DNA of 64,000 nucleotides. Source: RPQJ01 sp963696545 (GTDB lineage Bacteria; Pseudomonadota; Gammaproteobacteria; Steroidobacterales; Steroidobacteraceae). Positions 8,803 through 18,062 of the stretch are shown here, piece by piece. The notes beneath the pieces are model-generated. The model made no database searches. It saw only the letters and a program-made list of their open reading frames with translations, and was not told the origin of the DNA. Within the stretch, counting starts at the first letter, position 1; each line of letters opens with the position of its first letter. The position numbers and the translations under genes are program-made. The stretch is from positions 124,001 to 188,000 of the forward strand of contig CAVOKQ010000012.1 of the NCBI GenBank assembly GCA_963696545.1, written 5' to 3'.

Positions 8803-9543
8803 ATGAAGATCGCCATTTCCACCGCGACCTTTGCATTCATTTCCCTGTTCGCCGCCGCGGTGATGGCGTCGGACCCCGGCATTCGAACGGAGAAGGTCCA
8901 GTTCGCCAAGGGCAGTAGTTCGACGGTCATAAAGGGGCAGTTGAAGGGCGACGCGACCGTCGACTACAAGCTGCGCGCGGGTGCCGGGCAGACGCTGGCC
9001 GTGCAGCTGCAGAAGTCGAACCCGCAGAACTATTTCAACGTGCTGCCGCCGGGCAGCAAGGACGTGGCGATGTACGTCGGCCAGACGGGCGAGGATTACA
9101 AGGGGATCCTGCCCACCGACGGCGACTACACGATCCGCGTCTACCTGATGCGGGCTGCTGCGCGTCGCAACGAATCGAGCAACTACACGTTGACGCTCGG
9201 CGTGACCGGCGCGGCGTTGATGGCGCTGCCCGCCGGCCAGGACGCGTTGATTCCCGGCACGCGCTTCCACGCATCGGCGCAGGTCGCGTGCGTGCCCTAC
9301 ATCGAGTCGAAGCCGCGGGAATGCACGGCAAACGTGATTCGCCGCGGCACCGACGGCACCGGGACCGTGGAGCTGTACGGCACCGAATCGCTGAAGCGCA
9401 ACATCCTGTTCGAGAAGGGCAAGCCGGTCGCCTCGGATTCCGCGGAAGCGATGACGTCCACGCGGAAGGACGACGTGACGACCGTGCGCTTCGGCGCCGA
9501 CGAACGCTACGAGATCCCGGACGCGCTGCTTACCGGCGGCTGA
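8803..9543 (+). CDS. exported beta-rich protein of unknown function
   Basis: A 246-residue protein with a cleavable signal peptide (MKIAISTATFAFISLFAAAVMA, then SDPG). Residues 30-135 (VQFAKGSSSTVIKGQLKGD, VDYKLRAGAGQTLAVQL, YFNVLPPGSKD, GDYTIRVYLMRAAARRNESS) form a compact beta-sandwich pattern seen in many proteobacterial periplasmic proteins and loosely like bacterial pre-peptidase C-terminal domains. Two cysteines (ACVPYIESKPREC) could form a disulphide. The function is not known. It is convergent with the phospholipase D gene, with no gap. Confidence 0.6.
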   Translation: MKIAISTATFAFISLFAAAVMASDPGIRTEKVQFAKGSSSTVIKGQLKGDATVDYKLRAGAGQTLAVQLQKSNPQNYFNVLPPGSKDVAMYVGQTGEDYKGILPTDGDYTIRVYLMRAAARRNESSNYTLTLGVTGAALMALPAGQDALIPGTRFHASAQVACVPYIESKPRECTANVIRRGTDGTGTVELYGTESLKRNILFEKGKPVASDSAEAMTSTRKDDVTTVRFGADERYEIPDALLTGG

Positions 9544-11118
9544 TCAGAGGTGCTGCTCGAACAGGCTCCCGATCGACTTGCGGAAGCGCTCGATCACGCT
9601 CTCCGGCGCCTCGAACTGCGCGGCCATCTCCGGCGTCACTTCGCGGGCGTACTTCAGGTCGTTCGACAGGTACTTGCGCCGCAGTTCGCCTGACAGTTCG
9701 GTCTGCAGGAAGACCACGGCGGTCTCGCTGTTGAGCTTCTCGCTGCGCGGGTCGAGATTGTAGGAGCCAACCAGGCTGCGCTCGCCGTCCACGACGGCAA
9801 ATTTCGAGTGCATCGTACCCTGGTGGCGCTCCGTTTCGTCCGGCGCCTTGCCGATCCACTCCCAGATGCGCAGGCCGGCGTCCGTGCTCTTGCAGGCCGA
9901 CACCTCAGGTGTCTCGTTCACGGCCAGCAATGTCTTGTAGTAACCACGGCCGACGAGGCTGATCTCCGGCAGGTCGTTGGTCTCCGGGCTGTTCGAGATC
10001 AGCCGTATCGACACGCAGCGCTTCGCGGCGTCCTCGAGCGCCTTGGCGATCGACGGCGTCGGTACGAAATACGCATTGGCGATCAGCACTTCACGTTTCG
10101 CCCGCTCGATCAGCTTTACGTACGCCTGCTGGATGTAGGTTTCCTTGAGCCGCGGCCGGTTCTGGATGAAGCGGCACGTGGCGCCACGGAATTCGAGCGC
10201 GGGCTGCCGCGCCTCGAGCGTTGCGACGTTCGCGACGATCCCGGGATCCGTGGTGTACGCGATCGGCACCTTGCCCGTCTTGTCCAGCAGCTTGCGGGTC
10301 GTGTCCCAGTAGAGGTTGGTGTTGAAGATACCGCGACTCTTCTTCACGGCCACGAAGTAGTCGAAGTTGCGGTCGAATGCCGTCACCAGGTCCCGGACGA
10401 TTCCGCCGCGCAGCACGACATCCTGGTCGCGCCACGTTGCATCCGGGTTGCCGGGATCCGCGCGGAAGTACTCGTTGCCGATGTTGAGCCCGCCGGTGAC
10501 CGCGAGCGCCTGATCGGTCTCGCCATCGATGATCCACATCTTCTCGTGGAAGCGCTTGTCGGGCGCGTCAGGGTCGGTGTGCGGAACCAGCTTCGGGATC
10601 GGCATCTCGTTCAGCCACTGCAGCGCCATCGCCTCGTAGCCCTCGACCTCGATGCCGTTCTGCTTGAGGTCGAAGTACATCCACTGCGTCTGCAGCCACG
10701 GGTTCGAGAACGCGTCGACGATGACGCGCACGTCGAGCCCCGCGGCCTTCTTCTGCTTCAGGATCTCGGCGACTCGCAGGCCGGTCTCGTCGCCCTTGAA
10801 GACGAGCGCCTGGATGCGGATGGACTTCTGTGCGTTGCGCAGCGCGTCCATGCGGACTGCGAAAGAGTCCTCGCCGCCCTGCAGCACCGCGACCTGGCAT
10901 TGAGCCGGTCCCTTCGGCGGGAACAGCCCGCTCAGCCCGACGTCGGGGTAGGGGCTGCCGATGAACTGCGCATCCGGGCCCAGCACGGACGTGGCCGCGG
11001 ACTCATCGATGAATTCGGCGAGAGTTGGCGCCGCGGCCTGCGGCGCCGGGGTCGTGGCGCACCCTGCAAGGCACATGAGCACGACTGCAAGGGCGGAGAG
11101 TTGGAACGAGGCGCACAT
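9544..11118 (-). CDS. phospholipase D / cardiolipin synthase-like lipoprotein
   Basis: A 524-residue lipoprotein (lipobox VLMCLAGC) with two HKD motifs: FHEKMWIIDGE in the middle and MHSKFAVVDGERSLVGSYN near the C-terminus, each HxKxxxxD. Paired HKD motifs build one active site in PLD-superfamily enzymes such as cardiolipin synthase and phospholipase D. Lipid anchoring puts it in the periplasm facing envelope phospholipids. A second PLD lipoprotein of similar size starts at 28368. Only 18 bases separate its ATG from the divergent gene at 11137. Confidence 0.85.
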   Translation of the reverse strand: MCASFQLSALAVVLMCLAGCATTPAPQAAAPTLAEFIDESAATSVLGPDAQFIGSPYPDVGLSGLFPPKGPAQCQVAVLQGGEDSFAVRMDALRNAQKSIRIQALVFKGDETGLRVAEILKQKKAAGLDVRVIVDAFSNPWLQTQWMYFDLKQNGIEVEGYEAMALQWLNEMPIPKLVPHTDPDAPDKRFHEKMWIIDGETDQALAVTGGLNIGNEYFRADPGNPDATWRDQDVVLRGGIVRDLVTAFDRNFDYFVAVKKSRGIFNTNLYWDTTRKLLDKTGKVPIAYTTDPGIVANVATLEARQPALEFRGATCRFIQNRPRLKETYIQQAYVKLIERAKREVLIANAYFVPTPSIAKALEDAAKRCVSIRLISNSPETNDLPEISLVGRGYYKTLLAVNETPEVSACKSTDAGLRIWEWIGKAPDETERHQGTMHSKFAVVDGERSLVGSYNLDPRSEKLNSETAVVFLQTELSGELRRKYLSNDLKYAREVTPEMAAQFEAPESVIERFRKSIGSLFEQHL

Positions 11119-11128
11119 CGGCTAGAGT
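11101..11128 (+). promoter_or_regulatory. candidate sigma-70-like promoter for the lipase-like lipoprotein
   Basis: TTGGAA (11101-11106) and TAGAGT (11123-11128) are separated by 16 bases and point toward the gene at 11137. Predicted initiation near 11135 would make a nearly leaderless mRNA. The -35 box lies inside the start region of the divergent PLD gene. The call is inferred from pattern only. Confidence 0.3.
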
Positions 11129-11136
11129 GTACGGAA

Positions 11137-12234
11137 ATGCCCCAGCCGCCGCATTCAGCCGTCGTGTGCATCATTCGCTCGAGCATCGCTTCATCGGTTG
11201 CACTCGTCTCGATCCTGTTCGGCGGTTGTGCGACGACGCCCGACGCCGATTCGCTGCTGTCCACGCCGGTTTCTTTCACCAGGATTGCCGGGGCCCCGGG
11301 CATCATCGACGGTCGCGCTGGGTTCCGTGCCCTGTTCTGCGATTCGATGCGTGCCGCGGGCCTGGTGACGGACCCGGAGGCGCAGTGCACACGCTGGCTC
11401 TGGCGCCTTCCGGACGAGCAGGACCGACGGCCAATGAACACTGCGAGCGAGGCCGCCGCCGGAGTGCCGGCGATCTTCATTTTCACGGGCGCGTTCAGCG
11501 AGTGCGTCGGAGAGGGGGCGCGACCGTTCATCACCGGGGCCGCGCGCGTCAGGGCGAGTGGGGCGCGGATCGAGACGATCGTACTGAGCGGCCGTTCCGG
11601 TACGGCCGGTAACGCGCGGCAGATCGCCGACGCACTGGAGCGCGCGAGCGTGCCCGACGCTCAGGACCTGATCCTGATCGGATACTCGAAAGGGGGTCTC
11701 GATATCCTGCGTTTCGTCGTCGATTTCCCCGGGCAGGCCCGTGGCGTGGACGCCGTAGTGAGCGTGGCGAGCCCCATCTTCGGCAGTCCGCTGGCTGAGG
11801 TCGCAGCAGCGCCGTATTCCAGCATGGCCGCAAGCGTGCCGTACGAGAAATGTCCGCCCGGCGACGGTGAGGTCCTCCGCAGCCTGCAACCGGGCACGGC
11901 CCGGGCGTGGCTCGAGGCGAACCCGTTGCCTGCGCACGTGCGCTATTACTCGGTCGCGGCCTTCCCCACCAGCGCACACGTGGCCCGCGCGCTGCGGCCG
12001 ACGTGGAAGTGGCTCAACCGGATCGACGCCCGCAACGACGGCCAGGTGATCGCAGCAGATGCCGTGATCCCCGGCTCGACGCTGCTCGGCTATGCCAACG
12101 CGGATCACTGGGGCGTGGCGGAGAGCCTCGAGGACGTGCACCCGTTTCTCGTCGGGCGGTCCGATCCCGCGCCGTTCCCGCGCGACCAACTGTTCGAATC
12201 GATCGTGCGATACGTCCGCAGCGACCTCAGGTGA
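11137..12234 (+). CDS. lipase-like alpha/beta hydrolase lipoprotein
   Basis: A 365-residue protein with a signal ending in a lipobox (SILFGGC), followed by an alpha/beta-hydrolase-like core. Visible elements are IFIFTGAFSE, the nucleophile elbow GYSKGG, VSVASPIFGSPLA, and a late GYANADHWGVA that could supply the catalytic His. This resembles triacylglycerol-lipase-like serine hydrolases that act at the membrane. The substrate is unknown. The frame is open far upstream, but the lipoprotein signal fixes the start near ATG 11137; GTG 11164 is possible. The 3' end overlaps the convergent membrane-protein gene by eight bases. Confidence 0.72.
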   Translation: MPQPPHSAVVCIIRSSIASSVALVSILFGGCATTPDADSLLSTPVSFTRIAGAPGIIDGRAGFRALFCDSMRAAGLVTDPEAQCTRWLWRLPDEQDRRPMNTASEAAAGVPAIFIFTGAFSECVGEGARPFITGAARVRASGARIETIVLSGRSGTAGNARQIADALERASVPDAQDLILIGYSKGGLDILRFVVDFPGQARGVDAVVSVASPIFGSPLAEVAAAPYSSMAASVPYEKCPPGDGEVLRSLQPGTARAWLEANPLPAHVRYYSVAAFPTSAHVARALRPTWKWLNRIDARNDGQVIAADAVIPGSTLLGYANADHWGVAESLEDVHPFLVGRSDPAPFPRDQLFESIVRYVRSDLR

Positions 12235-12835
12235 GCAGCCACGCGATCAGCGCGAGCGCCGCGCCCACCGCCCCGCGGACGAAGATCAGGCTCACCAGCG
12301 GTTTCACGGGGAATATCTGCGTGTTCTCGATTGCGGCCCACTTGTGGACCGTGATCCGGTCCTGCGTGATCGCGTTGGCGAAGCGCAGGAAGTCGCGCAG
12401 GCTGCGATAGCGGACCATCGCGACGACGTCCCAACGGTCGATGCCCGTGGGCTCGACGAAATCGCCGCTGCGCCGGGCAATGAACACCGGCAGGCTGCCG
12501 TAACGGAGCAGGTAGGGCACGATCGCCTTGCCGTAGCGCCGATCAGCGGCCGGGGCGCTCTCGCCGTACTCGTAACCCGGTGGATACAGCGCCTTCTTGC
12601 GGTAGCGGATCACGTTGTGCATCACGAATTCACGGCCATCGTCGCGCGCGACGAGGCGTTCGACTTCGGCGAGATGGCTGCGTCCGCTGTCGTCACGGGC
12701 CCCCGCGCGCAGTGGCGCCAGCAGCCGCTCGACTTCGTCGCGGCTCATCGGCTTCCCCCGGCCTCCGTACCAGAGCAGGAAGGCGACATAGAGCGCCGCG
12801 AGCGGCAGGATCACCATCAGCGTTGAACTCGACAT
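12227..12835 (-). CDS. membrane protein with DUF1330-like ferredoxin-fold core
   Basis: A 202-residue protein with an N-terminal helix (LMVILPLAALYVAFLLWYGG) and a C-terminal helix (GAVGAALALIAWLL). Between them a soluble part (FVMHNVIRYRKKALY, AIVPYLLRYGSLPVF, WDVVAMVRYRSLRDFLRFA) resembles dimeric alpha-beta barrel proteins of the DUF1330/NIPSNAP type. No function is known. The 15-base gap from the sulfatase gene and same strand suggest an operon: dehalogenase-sulfatase-this gene. Confidence 0.6.
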   Translation of the reverse strand: MSSSTLMVILPLAALYVAFLLWYGGRGKPMSRDEVERLLAPLRAGARDDSGRSHLAEVERLVARDDGREFVMHNVIRYRKKALYPPGYEYGESAPAADRRYGKAIVPYLLRYGSLPVFIARRSGDFVEPTGIDRWDVVAMVRYRSLRDFLRFANAITQDRITVHKWAAIENTQIFPVKPLVSLIFVRGAVGAALALIAWLLT

Positions 12836-12850
12836 CGGCGCACCTGTTGC

Positions 12851-14512
12851 TCAGTTCGACCAGTACACATATTGATCCGACGGACCGATTGGAATGCCGC
12901 CGGGATGATCGACGGGGATCGGGTGCTCCAGCAGCGACGGCCACAATGGCTTCACCTGCTCGGCGGCGTGGCGTTGCAGCACCGCCTGAATTTCCGCGAC
13001 TACCTCCGGGCGGGCCCCGGCGAGATCGAGGCGCTCGGTCGGATCGGTCGCGAGGTCGAACAGCCAGGTCTTCTGCTGGGTGCTCGAGACCTGCAGCTTC
13101 CAGTCGCCCACGATCGCCATCCGGTACTGCCCGTCGCTGAAGAACAGGTTCTGGTGCGGACGATCCGCCTTCGCGCCCGTGATGAAGGGCACGAGGTCCA
13201 CGCCGTCGATGACCCTGTCGGATGGCAACGTGGCCCCGGCTGCGGCCACGGCCGTCGGCAGGATGTCGATGTGTGCGACCGGGTATTCGAAGCGAGCGCC
13301 ACGCGGCAGCGCGGCCGGCCACTTGACGAGGTAAGGCACGCGGACGCCGCCCTGGAAGAAAGTCGCCTTCCAGCCGCGGTACGGCCGATTTATGTCCGGC
13401 AGGCCGATGTAGTGCGCGCCGCCATTGTCACTCGTGAACACGACCAGCGTGTTCTCTTCGAGACCGTTCGCCCTCAGCGTCGCGAGAATCTTGCCGACGC
13501 CGCGATCGAGCGACCGGACCATCGCAGCATAGACCCGCAGGCGGTGATCCTGGATGTGGCCGAGCGCGTCATAGTCGGACTTCAATGCCTGCAGCGGCGT
13601 ATGCACCGCGTTGAACGACAGGTACATGAAGAAGGGACGGTTGCGGTTCGCCACGATCGCCTTCGATGCCTCGTCCGCGAGGTAGTCCGTCAGGTACGAC
13701 GCGGGAGCGAACCGCGGCCCGCCATTGTGCTGCACGGCGAAGCGCAGGTTCGCCCACAGGAAGCGGTCGATCGGATCGAAGTCCTGGTAGGAATTGACCG
13801 TGTCCGCGCTGTCGCGCGGCAGGAACAGCGCGGCCCCCGAAAGGAAACCCAGTGCCTCGTCGAATCCGCGGCGCTGCGGCTGGGACTCCGGCATCTCGCC
13901 CAGGTGCCACTTGCCGAGAAACAAAGTGTGGTAGCCGTGCTTCTGCAGGATCTCGCCGAGCATTACCTCGGAGGCCGGTATGGCCTGCGCCTTCATGGCG
14001 GGCACCTGTGCTTCGAGGTCTGCGTGATAGATGTCCGGCGGTGGACCCTTCGACATCTTGTGGATCAGCCGCGAGAACGCGACCGGCGTCGGCGTGAACT
14101 CGAAACCGAAGCGGGTCGCATAGCGGCCGGTGAGGATTGCAGCTCGGGAGGGCGCACACGTGGCGTTGCCAGCGTAGCCATTGGCGAGCGTGACGCCGTC
14201 GCGCGCGATGGAGTCGATGTTCGGCGTCGGAACCGATCCGTCCGCAACGCCGCCCCCGTTCAGCGTGAGGTCGTTGTAGCCGAGGTCGTCGGCGAGGATG
14301 ACGATGATGTTGGGCGGCCGCTGGCCGGGCGGCTGTGCCGCAGTATCGGGCCCCGGTTGCCATTCGACCGGACGATTGTCGTGGACCGGGTCGCGCAGGT
14401 CGGCGATCAGGCCCGGCAGGTAGTACCAGTAGCGCTGCCACGCGAGTGCACCGAGTGCCGCGATCGCCACCACGACGCCCAGCGCGACTTTCGTACGGGT
14501 TCTCATGCGCAC
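12851..14512 (-). CDS. membrane-anchored or exported sulfatase (formylglycine type)
   Basis: A 553-residue sulfatase of the alkaline-phosphatase superfamily. After an N-terminal helix (8-25), the motif IIVILADDLGYND (69-81) gives calcium ligands. CAPSR at 119-123, followed by AAILTGR, is the C-x-P-S-R signature whose Cys119 is oxidised to formylglycine. Substrate-side blocks include FLGKWHLGE and VFTSDNGG. It hydrolyses sulfate esters in the periplasm, substrate unknown. It needs a maturase: the anaerobic-type enzyme at 31494-32777 is a candidate. It sits six bases downstream of the haloalkane dehalogenase gene on the same strand. Confidence 0.9.
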   Translation of the reverse strand: MRMRTRTKVALGVVVAIAALGALAWQRYWYYLPGLIADLRDPVHDNRPVEWQPGPDTAAQPPGQRPPNIIVILADDLGYNDLTLNGGGVADGSVPTPNIDSIARDGVTLANGYAGNATCAPSRAAILTGRYATRFGFEFTPTPVAFSRLIHKMSKGPPPDIYHADLEAQVPAMKAQAIPASEVMLGEILQKHGYHTLFLGKWHLGEMPESQPQRRGFDEALGFLSGAALFLPRDSADTVNSYQDFDPIDRFLWANLRFAVQHNGGPRFAPASYLTDYLADEASKAIVANRNRPFFMYLSFNAVHTPLQALKSDYDALGHIQDHRLRVYAAMVRSLDRGVGKILATLRANGLEENTLVVFTSDNGGAHYIGLPDINRPYRGWKATFFQGGVRVPYLVKWPAALPRGARFEYPVAHIDILPTAVAAAGATLPSDRVIDGVDLVPFITGAKADRPHQNLFFSDGQYRMAIVGDWKLQVSSTQQKTWLFDLATDPTERLDLAGARPEVVAEIQAVLQRHAAEQVKPLWPSLLEHPIPVDHPGGIPIGPSDQYVYWSN

Positions 14513-14518
14513 TCCTGC

Positions 14519-15469
14519 TTACTTCCGCGGCGTGGCGCGGATCAGGGCCGCGATCGCCCGCGCAATCTCGGGGCCCTTGTCTTCCTGCAGGAAATGTCCG
14601 GCGCCGCGGATCGTCGTGTGCGGTTGTCCCTGCGTGCCTGGCACGAGTTTCTGCCACACGCGCTCACCGCCGCGCGTTATCGGGTCTCCACTGCTGAACA
14701 ACGTCAGGAACGGCTTGTCCCAGCGCTTGAATACTTCCCATGCGCGCTCGTTATTGGCGCGCTCCGGGTCGTCCGGCGATGCTGGAACGAAGCCCGGAAA
14801 CAGCCGCGCCGCGGTCTTGTAGCGCGACTCCGGGAATGGTGCATCGTAGGCCGCGATTTCGGCCTCCGAAAGCTTGTTCACGCATCCGGCATTGACGATG
14901 CGGCCGATCGGGAACAGGGGGCTCCAGCGCGCGAACGCGCGCCAGATCTGGAACGCGCGTGGCAAGGGCGTCGCGCCCGTCGGCAGGCCGCCGTTGCCGA
15001 GCGTGAGGCGGTCGAACCGCTCTGGCATCTCCGCCGCCATCCGCAGCCCGATCAGCGAACCCCAGTCCTGGCAGAAGAGAGTCAGGTGACGGAAGTCATT
15101 TGCCTCGAGCCACGCGCTCATCCACGCGACGTGGTTGCCGTACGAATAGTCGCCCGGATCCGCAGGCTTGTCGGAGCGCCCGAATCCGACGAGGTCGGGA
15201 GCGATCACGCGGTGACCTGCCGCGACCAGCACCGGGATCATCTTGCGATACAGGAACGACCAGGCCGGCTCGCCGTGCATCAGCAGCACCGGGTCGGCGG
15301 AGGCGGGACCCTCGTCGATGTGCGCGATCCGCAGGCCACCGATCTCGGTCCATCGCGGCCCGTACGGAAAATCCGGCACGTCCTTGAACCGGGCATCCGG
15401 CGTGCGCAGCACGTGTTTCACGGTTGGCAGGGCACGCTGGCCCGCGCGTGATGTCGTCGTCGATTGCAT
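14519..15469 (-). CDS. dhmA: haloalkane dehalogenase (HLD-I type)
   Basis: A 316-residue alpha/beta hydrolase with dehalogenase hallmarks. The oxyanion/halide motif HGEPAW is at 65-70 and the nucleophile is Asp135 in FCQDWGS, not Ser; Trp136 would help bind halide. An acid Asp lies in FSSGDPI near 260 and the His in GAGHFLQED near 294. It would convert haloalkanes to alcohols. LRTPDARFKDVPDFPYGP matches the usual family N-terminus, so the real start may be GTG 15421 or 15412 rather than ATG 15469. It appears to be the first gene of a run with the sulfatase. Confidence 0.85.
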   Translation of the reverse strand: MQSTTTSRAGQRALPTVKHVLRTPDARFKDVPDFPYGPRWTEIGGLRIAHIDEGPASADPVLLMHGEPAWSFLYRKMIPVLVAAGHRVIAPDLVGFGRSDKPADPGDYSYGNHVAWMSAWLEANDFRHLTLFCQDWGSLIGLRMAAEMPERFDRLTLGNGGLPTGATPLPRAFQIWRAFARWSPLFPIGRIVNAGCVNKLSEAEIAAYDAPFPESRYKTAARLFPGFVPASPDDPERANNERAWEVFKRWDKPFLTLFSSGDPITRGGERVWQKLVPGTQGQPHTTIRGAGHFLQEDKGPEIARAIAALIRATPRK

Positions 15470-15509
15470 GCGTCAGGGTCCCCTCATTGCGATCGAAGGT
15501 CGTATGGAG

Positions 15510-16832
15510 TCACGTCGCGCGCAGCGGCACGGCCTGCGTCGCCGCGATCAGGTCTCGTTCCACGCGCCAGAGTCGATCCTGTCCCCAGCGGGCCGGAGCC
15601 TCGTCGACCCTGAATGAAGGCACGCCCCACAGTCCGAGCGCGAGCATCTCCTCGCGGTTCGCTGCGGCGACTTCGCGCCACGACGAATCGGCGAGCGCCG
15701 CGGTGACGAACGCGCCGTCGAGGCCAACCCTGCCGGCGATCTGCTGCAGGCCGTCGTCGCTGCCGGCGTCGATGCCTTCGGCCCACACACCGCGCATGAA
15801 CAACTCGAGGAATTCCGGTCCCTTGCGCGCGCCGACTGCGTGATGCAGCACGGCGACTCCGCGCTCCGTGGGCACACCGACCGGATCGACGATCCGTCCG
15901 AAAGGCAGGCCCAGCCGTTCCGCCTCGCGCTTCGTGTCACGCAGGATGTAGAGGAGCTTCTCACGCGGCACCGGCAAGCCGCGCATCACCATCGGCAGGA
16001 CGAACCGCAGGTGCAGTTCGGCGCCGTAGTGGTCGGCGAGCCTGCGCACGCGCGGCACGGCCACATAGGTGTACGGACTGCGCAACGAACAGTAGAAATC
16101 CAGCCTGGGTCGGTGTCCGTTCGTCGGGCGATGCCTGCACTCGACGACCGGGATCGCCACGACCGGGTCCGTCGTCGAATCACGTGCGAGCCCGGCCTCA
16201 CGCAGCCTCTGCTCGAGACATGGCAGCCGGTCCACGCTCCAGTACCACTCGCCCTCGAAGTACAGAGTGGCGCCCAGGTAATGCCCGAGCTTTTTCCGCA
16301 GCTTCGTTCCTGCCTCGAGCATTTCGCGGGTCTCGGCCTCCGGCGCGGCTGCGAGGGACTCGATGCGCGCGCGATCTCCGCGCCACAATGCGTCGCTGAC
16401 GGCCAGCGCGCTGGTCAAGCTCGACTCAGTCGCGCGTTGGCCGGCGAACAGCGCTGCCAGCGCCCTATCGGCAAGCGCCGCGAGCGCAGGGTCGGGCTGA
16501 CGATCCGGGTCCGGGAACTCGAGTCCGATCGCTGCAGCGAGATCCGCCGCATCACGCCGCGACCATTGCTGCAGTCGCGGGCGGTCGGGTGCGACGGTGT
16601 CGCCGGGTGGAAGAACCATGTGCGGCTGCAACTCGATGCCACGGCGCGCAACGAATGCGGGCAGCACCTGCAGCATCAGGTGCGAATATGGATCGTCGAC
16701 CTGGTGAAAGTAGGACACGATCGCGTTGCCACCACGCATGCGACGCCGGAGCGCGAACGCGGCGCGACGCGCATCGCGGACGCGCGGACTCGTCAGCAGG
16801 CCCGCGACTGTGCGCGCGATGTTCGCCTTCAT
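15510..16832 (-). CDS. tandem DsbA-fold protein (HCCA isomerase/GST-kappa-like)
   Basis: A 440-residue protein with two related thioredoxin/DsbA-fold halves. The first opens with VSYFHQVDDPYSHLMLQVLP, the second with LDFYCSLRSPYTYVAVPRVR. The second half (ILRDTKREAERLGLPFGRIVDP and the terminal LGLWGVPSFRVDE cis-Pro region) matches 2-hydroxychromene-2-carboxylate isomerase/GST-kappa proteins. Neither half has a CxxC pair, so simple disulphide exchange is unlikely. It probably has glutathione-type isomerase activity, but the substrate is unknown. It lies four bases upstream of the MBL-fold gene. Confidence 0.75.
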   Translation of the reverse strand: MKANIARTVAGLLTSPRVRDARRAAFALRRRMRGGNAIVSYFHQVDDPYSHLMLQVLPAFVARRGIELQPHMVLPPGDTVAPDRPRLQQWSRRDAADLAAAIGLEFPDPDRQPDPALAALADRALAALFAGQRATESSLTSALAVSDALWRGDRARIESLAAAPEAETREMLEAGTKLRKKLGHYLGATLYFEGEWYWSVDRLPCLEQRLREAGLARDSTTDPVVAIPVVECRHRPTNGHRPRLDFYCSLRSPYTYVAVPRVRRLADHYGAELHLRFVLPMVMRGLPVPREKLLYILRDTKREAERLGLPFGRIVDPVGVPTERGVAVLHHAVGARKGPEFLELFMRGVWAEGIDAGSDDGLQQIAGRVGLDGAFVTAALADSSWREVAAANREEMLALGLWGVPSFRVDEAPARWGQDRLWRVERDLIAATQAVPLRAT

Positions 16833-16836
16833 GAGT

Positions 16837-17916
16837 TCAGCCGCGGTGCGTCAGCTCGATCTTCTTCGAGCCGGCGGGCAGGTTCACGAAATCACCATCC
16901 AGGCCGACGCGTATCGGTCCGCTGAAGATCCGGCTCGACCGGCCAAGGAACGCCGCTTCCAGGCCAGGAACCGGCAGCGCGGGCACGATGTGGTTCAGCA
17001 GCAGGTAACCGACGCCAGCATCGCGGGCGATCTCGGCGGCTTGCTCCGGCGTGGTGTGATACCCCGGAATGTCCGCGAAAATCTGCGCGAGATTGGCCCG
17101 GCCGGCCTGTGCGGCCCCGTGCCCGAGCTTGCCTACCAGCGACGGCGAAAGTGCCTCATGCACCAGCAAGTCGATTCCGCTGGCCTCACGCTGCACGTTG
17201 GCGGATTTGCTGGTATCGCCGCTCAGCACGACGCTGCGATCCTTGTAGCGGATCCGGTAGCCGACGGCCGGATGCACCGGCTGGTGGTTGACGGTGAAGG
17301 CCACGATCTCGAGGTCAGGCTCGTTGACCAGGACCACGCGTCCAGCAGGTTCGGCGGTCTCAAAGCTGTGGGCCGTGCCACCGAAACCGCTGGGTGGGAC
17401 AACCTTGGGGCCGTGGTGCGCGACCCGGTAGCCCTGGTCCGGCGTGTACGCCTGCACGAAGCCTGCAAGCACGGTCTCGACGCCAGTCGGCCCGTATACG
17501 GGCAGCGGATCGGCGTGCGAGCCGCCAGCCCAGCGCTGCAGCATCACCTCGCCGAGGCCGTCGATGTGGTCGGAGTGGAAGTGCGTCAGGAACAACGCCT
17601 CGATATCGCCTGGGTTGAATCCCATTCGCGTCACATTGCGCGAGGCGCTTGCTCCCGCATCGAACAGGAAAACGCGCTTGCCGGCGATTACCAGTGCGCA
17701 CGGCCCGCTGCGCACGTTGTCCTGCAGCGGGGAGCCCGCGCCGCACAGGCCGACATGCAACCCGTCCGGGAGCGCGTCGAGCGGCCGCTCGGCCAGCCGC
17801 CGGTCAGCGAGCCGCTCGAAGATTCGCGTGCTGATATCTGCGCGCTTCGCATACCCCAGGGCTGCAAGCACTGCAACAACGACCAGCGCGGCCAGGCCGA
17901 AACGGCGTCCAGTCAT
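16837..17916 (-). CDS. exported or anchored RNase Z-like MBL-fold hydrolase
   Basis: A 359-residue protein with an N-terminal hydrophobic segment (LAALVVVAVLAALGYA) that anchors or exports it. The metal signature FLTHFHSDHIDG is complete, and GDTSKSANV and LLLNHIVP supply later metal ligands. It belongs to the RNase Z/ElaC-like or arylsulfatase-like MBL group, but export argues against tRNA processing. It lies beside the tandem DsbA-fold gene on the same strand, so the two are probably co-transcribed. Confidence 0.82.
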   Translation of the reverse strand: MTGRRFGLAALVVVAVLAALGYAKRADISTRIFERLADRRLAERPLDALPDGLHVGLCGAGSPLQDNVRSGPCALVIAGKRVFLFDAGASASRNVTRMGFNPGDIEALFLTHFHSDHIDGLGEVMLQRWAGGSHADPLPVYGPTGVETVLAGFVQAYTPDQGYRVAHHGPKVVPPSGFGGTAHSFETAEPAGRVVLVNEPDLEIVAFTVNHQPVHPAVGYRIRYKDRSVVLSGDTSKSANVQREASGIDLLVHEALSPSLVGKLGHGAAQAGRANLAQIFADIPGYHTTPEQAAEIARDAGVGYLLLNHIVPALPVPGLEAAFLGRSSRIFSGPIRVGLDGDFVNLPAGSKKIELTHRG

Positions 17917-18062
17917 GTCGTCGAACTCCCCCTGGGGCCCGCAGCGAGCCCAAAGTCGATCTTTATCTCTGGCGTCCAGGCCCGCCAGATTCTAGGATGC
18001 AGGCCGGGCCGCTGTCCTGCGGCGCGGAATGTCTTTTAACACGTAGTATCGAGAGGAATGAT

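Noticed and set aside
9808..11136. N-terminal extension of the lipase-like gene to 9808
   Set aside because: The extension runs antisense through the PLD gene; the lipoprotein signal beginning at 11137 marks the real start.
12872..15451. 859-codon plus-strand frame opposite the sulfatase and dehalogenase
   Set aside because: No recognisable domain; both opposite genes have complete active sites.
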